Below are positions 35,167 to 41,117 of a DNA stretch of 41,117 bases, piece by piece. The translations under genes and the position numbers were made by a program. The notes below the pieces were generated by a model. It worked only from the letters and a program-made list of their open reading frames with translations, searched no databases and was not told where the DNA came from. Numbering within the stretch: the first letter of the stretch is position 1; every line of letters starts with the position of its first letter. This stretch comes from a candidate division CPR2 bacterium GW2011_GWC2_39_10. GTDB lineage: Bacteria; Patescibacteriota; CPR2. The stretch covers positions 16,051 through 57,167 of the forward strand of contig LBVV01000004.1 in the NCBI GenBank assembly GCA_000993275.1, in the 5' to 3' direction.

Positions 35167-35190
35167 GTAATTTATGATATAATCACTCGA
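35155..35190 (+). promoter_or_regulatory. Promoter of the Cys-rich surface protein
   Basis: TTGATT (35155-35160), a 17-bp spacer ending in TGA, and a perfect TATAAT (35178-35183). Start near 35190. Confidence 0.78.
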
Positions 35191-35229
35191 TTTATTGAAA
35201 TTGAAATAATAATAAAAGGGAGAAAAGCA

Positions 35230-35886
35230 ATGAAAAAAGCCGTGATGGTTTTGGTTGTTTTGTTTTTTCTTGGGGCACCTGCCTATGCATGTGACGGAAA
35301 TTCTAAGAATTTTGACTGTCAGATGAGAAAAGTAGCAGAAGAGAAAACAGAAAACATTAAAGACAGAAATTATGAATTCAAAAAGGCCATAAAGAACAAG
35401 AACTTACTTAAGAAAGAGTGTGATAATAATTTTAAATGTGTTATGCGGGATGCCGTCTTTGAGAAAAAAGAGACGACAAGCGCTATAATGCAAGAATTTA
35501 AGGAAGACAAGAAAGAGGTCAAGGAATGCAGGTTTGAAGACAAGGAAAAGTGCAGTAAGGATAAACGTCATGACTGCGATAAAAGGGAAAAGTGTGACAA
35601 AGTCGAGCGCCATGAATGCAATTGCCGTTGTGGCAAGGGTGGCTCAAAACCAACTCCAACTACAATTCCGGTTTCCACACCTTCGCCAATTCCGACAGTA
35701 GAAGTTGGTCATACGCCAACTCCAAGTCCAACTATTCAGGCAGGTGTTGGCGGCGCTAATCCGGAAAATTTTTCAACGCCTACAGTGTTGCCAAGAGCAG
35801 GATCTGATATGTTATTCTTTGTTTTGTCAACTTTGCTTACAGGTGCGGTTGCAATGCATTACAGATTTAAGCTTAAACGGTCTTAG
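35230..35886 (+). CDS. Secreted Cys-rich charged protein with LPRAG-type sorting signal
   Basis: 218 aa. Signal peptide MKKAVMVLVVLFFLGAPAYAC. Two similar helical modules follow, each opening with a cysteine pair (CDGNSKNFDCQMRK.., CDNNFKCVMRDA..). Next is a Lys/Asp/Cys/His-rich region (CRFEDKEKCSKDKRHDCDKREKCDK, HECNCRCGKGG), probably disulfide-linked or metal-binding. Then comes the Pro/Thr spacer TPTPSPTIQAGVGGANPE shared with repeat protein 3. The end is VLPRAGSDMLFFVLSTLLTGAVAMHY..KLKRS, i.e. LPxxG, hydrophobic helix and basic tail, like a sortase substrate. Start 35230 is chosen for the signal peptide and Shine-Dalgarno AAAGGGAG. No sortase gene is in the window. Confidence 0.8.
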   Translation: MKKAVMVLVVLFFLGAPAYACDGNSKNFDCQMRKVAEEKTENIKDRNYEFKKAIKNKNLLKKECDNNFKCVMRDAVFEKKETTSAIMQEFKEDKKEVKECRFEDKEKCSKDKRHDCDKREKCDKVERHECNCRCGKGGSKPTPTTIPVSTPSPIPTVEVGHTPTPSPTIQAGVGGANPENFSTPTVLPRAGSDMLFFVLSTLLTGAVAMHYRFKLKRS

Positions 35887-35920
35887 AATAATAAGCAAAT
35901 AGCAATAAACAATAAACATA

Positions 35921-35966
35921 AAAAGTCCGGACTGTCCATTGTGGACAAGTGCCGGACTTTTTTTAA
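35921..35966 (+). terminator. Intrinsic terminator
   Basis: AAAAGTCCGG / CCGGACTTTT outer stem with an inner TGTCCA/TGGACA stem, followed by T's. Confidence 0.9.
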
Positions 35967-36022
35967 TTTCATGCAACAATTATGTTTTGGAATTATCATT
36001 TGGTGACGATTATTTCTTTATT

Positions 36023-36077
36023 CTCTTAAGTCTCTAAATTTTTTTGCTTGACAAAAAAAGACTCTTAAGTCTATTAT
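36023..36077 (+). promoter_or_regulatory. Promoter of the fibronectin-like surface protein with flanking direct repeats
   Basis: TTGACA (36048-36053), an 18-bp spacer and TATTAT (36072-36077), start near 36084. An 11-bp sequence CTCTTAAGTCT occurs twice (36023-36033, 36062-36072), the second inside the spacer and abutting the -10. That suggests a regulator-binding site. Leader to the GTG at 36295 is ~210 nt; with the terminator at 35921 this accounts for the gene-free interval 35887-36294. Confidence 0.65.
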
Positions 36078-36092
36078 GCTTATGTCTCTTTG

Positions 36093-36212
36093 ATGAAAGG
36101 AGATTTTAAAACAAAAAACAAACATAAAAATATAAACCTAAAAAAACTAAATTTTCCTTCTATGGTGCCTAAAAAGCGGCATTTGGTGCTATGGAAACTG
36201 TCAAGCCGTTAG
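36093..36212 (+). CDS. Possible 39-codon upstream ORF in the leader
   Basis: ATG nine bases after the predicted start. It encodes a basic, Lys/Asn-rich peptide (MKGDFKTKNKHKNINLKKLN.., ending KLSSR) and ends 83 bp before the surface-protein start. No Shine-Dalgarno. It may be a regulatory uORF or chance; no homology is recognised. Confidence 0.3.
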   Translation: MKGDFKTKNKHKNINLKKLNFPSMVPKKRHLVLWKLSSR

Positions 36213-36294
36213 TTTTGGTATTATTTAATTCGTGGAGGGATTATCCATTTTATATATAAAAAATAACTAATAATTGGAGGGTAAGGAGGAAGAA

Positions 36295-38245
36295 GTGAAG
36301 CAAAGGTTAAAGAAAGGAATTGCATATTCCGTGGCGGCACTCCTGAGTTTGCAGATGTTGACTTTGTCGGTAATCGCTTTTCCACAAGCCGCATTGGCTG
36401 AGGGGGGAAAGTATTTAAAGATTAATGACTCGGTTACGGAAGAAACTCAGGTTTTAGCGCCAAACGAACAAAGCGAGAAAATAGCTGTGCAATTATGGCA
36501 AAATGATGGCGGGGAAGATAGTGTCTATACGGCAACAGAAAAGGTGCAGTTAACATTGACATCAAGTTCAGCAACCGGCTTATTTTCGGCAACAGAAGAA
36601 TGGGAGGATGACAATGACATCACCATCGCTACTACGAGAACTCAAGCCAGTTTTTATTACAAAGACACAACTCCGGGCGTTCACGTTATAACCGTTTCGG
36701 ATTCGGATGAGGTTAGTGTTTTTGGGAGCGTAACTTATAGTATTACGGTACTCGACAGATTTTGACAAGATCGATTGGGAAAACGTTGAAGCAGATGATA
36801 TAAAATATAATGTTCAAATTGAAAATGTGGAAACAAACGCAATTGTTTTCGCCATGGATAATCTAGTTATTTCTGAGACTTCGGTTGGATTACTTACTGA
36901 CGGAAGCTACGAAATAAAAGTTGAGAGTTATGTCCTGTCCGGTGGAGTTACCTATAATTTAGGTGAAGATAAAGTTGGCGTAACCGTTGATAATACGGCA
37001 CCGATTGCTGTTCAAAATTTTGAAGTAAAAAACAACCAGGTCGCCCCTATTGGCGGTTCTGTAGTAATGACATGGAGTTTAAACGACACGGACACATCCT
37101 TAGATAGTTATATCGTTGGTTGGGAAGCACTAGATGAAGATGGTTTAATTGTTTCCGGATTCAGAGAAGTTAAGGGAACGGAAAATTCCTTAACAGTTGA
37201 AGGGCTGGTTAATGGTTATAATTATTCCTTTGCAATTGTAGCTGTCGATATGGCTGGAAACTTTAGTCCGGAATCTGAAGGAGTAGGATTAGTAGTTGCA
37301 GACATTATGGGTCCGAATCCGGTTACAACTTTACCGGCTGCAATTAATTTAAAGAATTTCCCCTCTATCGATTTTCAGATTATTTCCAACGAGCCGTTAA
37401 ATTCTGATAAAATTGAAGTTCAGATTAAGGACGACGGCGGCAATAATTATGGACCGGTTATTACCCTCGATCAAATAATTGGAATTGATGAGGACGGCAA
37501 CGAAGTTCTAACCGATGTCTATGAAGCTTCCAGTTTCCCAAATTTTTTAAAGGTTGAGGGCGATTTTACTTTTAATTTCACCGCCATTGACCTTGCCGAA
37601 AATGAAACCGAAACAAGTATTAAAGTTAAGGTTGACACGTTAGCTCCGTCTTATCTTACAAATCTAAAGAAAACCATGCTGCCGAATGGCGTAAAGTTTT
37701 CGTGGGACCCGTTAGCTGACGGACAAAAAGTAAATATCTATAAAAATGATATGCTAATTGCAGCAGTGGGCGGCTATTTCTTCGATGATACTGATTTGAT
37801 AAAAGGACAGAATTATACTTACTCCTTTGTTGTTGTTGACGAAAATGGTAATGGGTCCGTACCGGTTGGCGCCATTGTCAACTTGGACAATGCAGTTTCG
37901 AACCAGAACAATAGTGCCGTAATAGCTGCAGCTGCAGTTTCTGCTCCGGTTTTAACTACCGAAGCCCCGGTTATTACCAGCAGCACCAGCGAAAAGAAAG
38001 ATGAAGTTAAGGGCGATCAATCATCAAAAGAAATCGCCGGAAATAAAGATGAGAATAAAGACGACAGCTTAAAAGACGACTCTTCGAAGGTCGGAACAAT
38101 AATCCTAATTATTTTTCTTGCCGCGCTAACTTATCTTTATTACAGGAAAAGATTGGAATTTGCGGAAAATACCAAAGCGGCAGTAAAACCAAAAACAGCC
38201 GGCGCTTCCGCTAAGCCAAAAAACGGTAATTCAAAAAAGAAATAA
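36295..38245 (+). pseudogene. Fibronectin-III-like surface protein, interrupted by a +1 frameshift
   Basis: Two ORFs make one protein of ~649 aa. Part 1 (GTG 36295 to TGA 36763-36765): signal peptide KQRLKKGIAYSVAALLSLQMLTLSVIAFPQAALAEG, then an Ig-like domain ending VTYSITVLDRF. Part 2 continues in the next frame with DKIDWENVEADDIKYNVQIEN, then FN3-like domains (VDNTAPIAVQNFEVKN.., about 36990-37300; TLAPSYLTNLKKTMLPNGVKFSW, about 37640-37890), an Ala/Ser/Lys-rich spacer, a TM helix (VGTIILIIFLAALTYLYY) and a basic tail. The break is at AGA TTT TGA C (36757-36766): one T fewer, or a +1 slip of the Phe tRNA on TTTT, restores RFDKIDW. Shine-Dalgarno AAGGAGGA favours GTG 36295 over TTG 36274. 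Either a sequencing indel, a true pseudogene, or recoding. Confidence 0.8.
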
Positions 38246-38281
38246 TTGAAATTTTCGGTCAAAGCGCTTAGGATAGTTAAT
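38246..38281 (+). promoter_or_regulatory. Promoter of the methyltransferase gene, near-leaderless
   Basis: TTGAAA (38246-38251), a 17-bp spacer and TAGGAT (38269-38274). Start at 38281, one base before the ATG at 38282. Confidence 0.5.
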
Positions 38282-38815
38282 ATGGAATCTAAGCGCTTTG
38301 TATCACCAGAAAAAACTTTAGCCGAAATTGGTATCGATAAAAAAAGTACAGTTATCGATTTCGGGTCAGGCTCCGGTCATTGGACTATAGCCGCCGCTAA
38401 AAATTTAGGGCCTTCGGGAAAAGTATATGCAGTAGATAGCAACGAAGAATTATTAAAAAGACTAAATAGTTTTGCGATGCTTCGGGGTCATGGCAATGTC
38501 ATAACTAAATTTACAAATCTGTTAACATTTGACCAAAAAGACATTTCACTTGCCGACCTCTCGATACTTGCTAACACCCTATCTTTTTTTAAGACGAAAG
38601 AAGTCATAATAAAAAAAGCCTTTGAAATGACAAAAGAAAAAGGAAGGCTGTTGGTGGTGGAATGGGAAAAACATGATTATGGTTTTGGTCCGGCCGGAAA
38701 TCATAGACTAGGAAAAAAAGAGTTGTTGGATTTAGCTAAAGGAGCCGGTTTTAATTTACTTGGCGAGGTCTCGGCCGGCCATTATCATTATGCAATTGTT
38801 TTTGAAAAACCATAA
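38282..38815 (+). CDS. SAM-dependent methyltransferase (class I)
   Basis: 177 aa. Motif I: VIDFGSGSGHWTIAAAKNLGPSGKVYAVDSNEEL (glycine-rich loop followed by the acidic strand-2 end). Motif II/III region: DLSILANTLSFFKTKEVIIKKAFEMTKEKGRLLVVEWEKHD; C-terminal strands AGFNLLGEVSAGHYHYAIVFEK. The overall pattern resembles the UbiE/Methyltransf_11 group. Substrate unknown. Start 38282 rather than TTG 38246, from the promoter position and the usual N-terminus. Immediately follows the surface-protein gene. Confidence 0.85.
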   Translation: MESKRFVSPEKTLAEIGIDKKSTVIDFGSGSGHWTIAAAKNLGPSGKVYAVDSNEELLKRLNSFAMLRGHGNVITKFTNLLTFDQKDISLADLSILANTLSFFKTKEVIIKKAFEMTKEKGRLLVVEWEKHDYGFGPAGNHRLGKKELLDLAKGAGFNLLGEVSAGHYHYAIVFEKP

Positions 38816-38833
38816 GCCTACTCCCTCAGGACT

Positions 38834-38915
38834 ATCATTCCGGACTTGATCCGGAATCCATAAGCTACGGAAAATGGTTTTACAAAGGGACTCTGAAGCG
38901 AGTTCAGAATGACGA
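38834..38915. repeat. REP-like repeat pair
   Basis: 'ATCATTCCGGACTTGATCCGGAATCCATA' (arms TTCCGGA/TCCGGAA) followed by 'GAGTTCAGAATGACGA', the same closing unit seen after 12237. It occupies the gap between the methyltransferase and the next gene. Confidence 0.7.
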
Positions 38916-38938
38916 AATATTAACTGTAAAGGAGAAGA

Positions 38939-39361
38939 ATGAAAAACTATTGGAATCATTTTGTTAAATTTCTTACTACTTATATTTCGGTGAAACATCT
39001 TTTTGCGGTGCCAAGGGATATGGTTTTTCTATATGTATTGCTTGCGGTTTCCGGAGTTTTGTTTATTTTTGGTTTGGCAGTCAAATTTATTCTGTCAAGA
39101 AAATTTAAAGATAAGGTTTATAAAAAATATTTACAGTTCTTTTTTAAGTGGCCAATGGTATTATCAGTTTTTGGTTTCTTCTTTGCATTTTTTGCCTACG
39201 AAGGTGCAGTTTATTTGGGGTATAGGATTTGGATTTACTGCTGGATAATTGCCATCATTTCTTGGATCATTTATTCTATCGTTAAAGTGCGCCCAAATAT
39301 CGCAAAAGACCTAGAAAGCCATAAAAAGAAAAAAGAAAAAGAAAAGTGGATGAGGAAGTAG
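38939..39361 (+). CDS. Small membrane protein (three TM helices)
   Basis: 140 aa. TM-like segments at about 26-50 (VFLYVLLAVSGVLFIFGLAVKFIL), 67-92 (WPMVLSVFGFFFAFFAYEGAVYLG) and 94-116 (IWIYCWIIAIISWIIYSIV), then a Lys/Glu-rich cytoplasmic-type tail (HKKKKEKEKWMRK). Shine-Dalgarno AAAGGAG is six bases before the ATG. No family recognised. Confidence 0.7.
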   Translation: MKNYWNHFVKFLTTYISVKHLFAVPRDMVFLYVLLAVSGVLFIFGLAVKFILSRKFKDKVYKKYLQFFFKWPMVLSVFGFFFAFFAYEGAVYLGYRIWIYCWIIAIISWIIYSIVKVRPNIAKDLESHKKKKEKEKWMRK

Positions 39362-39398
39362 ATAGGTTAATAGGCGGATGGGTAAATGGGTTTATGGG

Positions 39399-39535
39399 TG
39401 TCATTGCGAAAGAGTCCGGCAGCTGCCGGACGATTGTGTCAATCTCATCACATCACCGTAATTCCCGCCACTTCTCTGTCATTCCCGCCTGTCTCGTTTG
39501 GCACTCACCAAGACGGGCGGAGGCGGGAATCCAGT
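39399..39535. repeat. REP-like repeat cluster
   Basis: 'GTCATTGCGAAAGAGTCCGGCAGCTGCCGGACGATTG' (perfect GTCCGGCAGCTGCCGGAC palindrome, related to the unit near 7028). It is followed at 39478-39534 by the long REP 'GTCATTCCCGCCTGTCTCG..AGGCGGGAATCCAG', which differs from 12170-12226 at only a few positions. No gene in 39362-39649. Confidence 0.78.
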
Positions 39536-39649
39536 CAGGAAAATATCAAATCATCCAAGATAAAGGGGAGCTAGGAAATAGAAGATAATTTTCAAATTGT
39601 TGCCCGAGAGAAGCATGGCTAGATCGCGAAGTAATTTTTAGGAGTAATA

Positions 39650-40210
39650 ATGAAGGTATTAGGGATTTCCGGAAGCCCAAGAGATAAAAATACAAGCTAT
39701 ATGCTAAAGACAGTTTTGAACGCAACGGGCCAGGATACAGAATTAATTTTGCTAAAAGATCTGGATATTAAACCTTGTAAAGCTTGTACTTATTGCAGAA
39801 AAAATCATTGTTGTACCACTGGGGATGACATGCAAAAACTTTACCCGAAAATTAAAGAAGCTGATATATTAATTTTCGGCAGTCCGACTTATATGAGTAA
39901 TGTTTCTGGAATAATGAAAAATTTTATGGATCGATTCTTGCCATTTTATTTATCCAAAGAAATTGATGGTAAAAGAGTAGCTTTTTTAGCGGTGGGTAAT
40001 TTTAAAGAAGACTTGGAATTTGATGCGGATGGTAATTGTTTATGGCACAAAGAAGAAGAGGAATCTGTAGCGGGATGCATCCAGGCATTTCGTGCCTTTG
40101 GAAATATCTTTTCTTTCAAAGAAATTGGAGAAGTCCATGCTTTGCACGGTGATTCTAAATCTGAAGATAAAGAATTGATATCGCTAGGTAATAAAATTGG
40201 TAAGCTATGA
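39650..40210 (+). CDS. NADPH-dependent FMN reductase / iron-sulfur flavoprotein
   Basis: 186 aa, flavodoxin-like fold. The FMN phosphate loop is GISGSPRDKNTSYM (residues 5-18) and the isoalloxazine loop is FGSPTYMSNVSGIMKNFMDRF. Between them lies a compact cysteine motif C43-x2-C46-x2-C49-x4-C54-C55 (KPCKACTYCRKNHCC), which in iron-sulfur flavoproteins of anaerobes binds a [4Fe-4S] cluster. Probably an electron-transfer or oxidant-detoxifying enzyme, consistent with anaerobic life. Shine-Dalgarno TAGGAG, seven bases upstream. Confidence 0.88.
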   Translation: MKVLGISGSPRDKNTSYMLKTVLNATGQDTELILLKDLDIKPCKACTYCRKNHCCTTGDDMQKLYPKIKEADILIFGSPTYMSNVSGIMKNFMDRFLPFYLSKEIDGKRVAFLAVGNFKEDLEFDADGNCLWHKEEEESVAGCIQAFRAFGNIFSFKEIGEVHALHGDSKSEDKELISLGNKIGKL

Positions 40211-40409
40211 TGAACTTTCTTAGCAATTAGAAAATCTTTAATAAATCATTTATGAATTTGAGTTTCGACATTCATTTGATATTTGTAATTTGGTATTTGG
40301 ATTTAAACGTTTAATTTTATTTGAAAATTGAAAATTGTAAATTCATTGCTTGGTTTCTGGGCGATAATATGTCGTGGAAATTGTTTACAAAAACAGTGTA
40401 CAAAAACCG
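40211..40409. other. Gene-free AT-rich spacer upstream of rRNA promoter
   Basis: Contains 'catttgatatttgtaatttggtatttgg' repeats similar to 7440-7500, and a direct repeat of ACAAAAAC(C/A)GT around 40388-40410 just ahead of the promoter. No ORF or RNA was recognised. Confidence 0.55.
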
Positions 40410-40445
40410 TTGACATTCGTACTCAAATAATATAATATTGTTTTG
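40410..40445 (+). promoter_or_regulatory. rRNA operon promoter
   Basis: Perfect TTGACA (40410-40415), then TAATAT (40433-40438, 17-bp spacer) overlapping a perfect TATAAT (40431-40436, 15-bp spacer). The last promoter before 16S rRNA; leader ~270 nt. Confidence 0.75.
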
Positions 40446-40522
40446 CTGTAATCCTTCATAAGGAGGTTGTGCTTAAGGGTAACCAAGAGTAAAACCCATT
40501 TAAAGAGGAATAGAGAAAAATT

Positions 40523-40557
40523 AAAACATTCCAAAGAGTAAAATCTTTGAATGTTTT
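40523..40557 (+). promoter_or_regulatory. Hairpin in rRNA leader
   Basis: AAAACATTC..AAAGA pairs with TCTTTGAATGTTTT, with T's after it. It looks like an attenuator-type hairpin or part of the pre-16S processing helix. A second hairpin TTTGTCAG/CTGACAAA lies at about 40674-40697. Confidence 0.5.
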
Positions 40558-40715
40558 TAAATCGTTTGATCGCTGGCGTAAATCGTCAGAAAAAAAACAG
40601 CAAGTATCTTGACAGCTTAAGAGTGTTAGGAATTGAACCCCTTCAATTCAAAAGTAATTGTATTTTGTATTTTTTTGTCAGCAGAACTCTGACAAAACAT
40701 CCGGCAACTGTCGGA

Positions 40716-41117
<402 letters not shown>

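Noticed and set aside
36274-38245. Recoding of UGA as an amino acid (as in Gracilibacteria/SR1) to explain the TGA inside the FN3-like gene
   Set aside because: Many genes here end at TGA (zinc-ribbon, pheS, glycosyltransferase, leader peptide), and reading through would not restore the frame. A +1 shift is required.

Overview
The window comes from a bacterial genome that uses the standard code: TGA terminates many genes, including pheS and the glycosyltransferase gene. It is moderately AT-rich. Small streamlined genes, isolated biosynthetic genes, a four-helix-bundle gene lodged between pheS and pheT, many dispersed REP-like hairpins, Asn/Thr/Gly-repeat surface proteins and apparently leaderless promoters together suggest a Candidate Phyla Radiation (Patescibacteria) member. 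This is inference. The first ~400 nt of a 16S rRNA gene at the right edge would settle it by alignment.

Layout. 1-6.7 kb: C-terminal part of htpX, a zinc-ribbon protein, a SprT-like metalloprotein, a protein with a PEP-utilising phosphohistidine swivel domain, a MITE-like element, a small reverse-strand gene, an orphan hybrid-free histidine kinase and rmuC. 6.7-7.5 kb has no convincing protein gene but holds a promoter, several strong helices and a terminator that look like a structured RNA of ~280 nt, followed by REP-like repeats. 7.5-12.1 kb: two small membrane proteins, then pheS, a four-helix-bundle gene and pheT. 12.3-15.7 kb: envelope genes (L,D-transpeptidase, a cysteine-rich unknown, a lipoprotein built of four repeats). 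15.7-17.4 kb: leuA behind what reads as a leucine attenuator (leader peptide with four consecutive Leu codons, then a terminator). 17.7-26.0 kb: gyrB and gyrA, separated by a reverse-strand operon of three genes of the 2-hydroxyacyl-CoA dehydratase activase / COG3580 / COG3581 group; identical 63-bp direct repeats bracket that operon. 26-31.6 kb: a small unknown, Nudix hydrolase, 7TM sensor-like membrane protein, a second copy of the MITE in opposite orientation, a glycosyltransferase, an M14 carboxypeptidase, a deoxyribosyltransferase-like protein and a membrane protein.

31.8-38.2 kb is the most distinctive part. It holds three genes for secreted proteins built of a repeat with core NTGxNxAxYNTGNGSVxSGD, then a cysteine-rich secreted protein sharing the C-terminal Pro/Thr-GVGGA-LPxxG module, then a larger fibronectin-III-like surface protein interrupted by a +1 frameshift at a TTTTGA. 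Together they look like a cell-surface or extracellular-matrix locus. 38.2-40.2 kb: a methyltransferase, a small membrane protein and an iron-sulfur-type flavoprotein. The window ends with an rRNA promoter, a hairpin-rich leader and the 5' part of 16S rRNA.

A recurring theme is a -10 hexamer lying so that the predicted transcription start falls on, or within 2 nt of, the start codon. I count about nine genes like this, next to others with strong Shine-Dalgarno sites. All function assignments come from reading motifs by eye; no database search was run.
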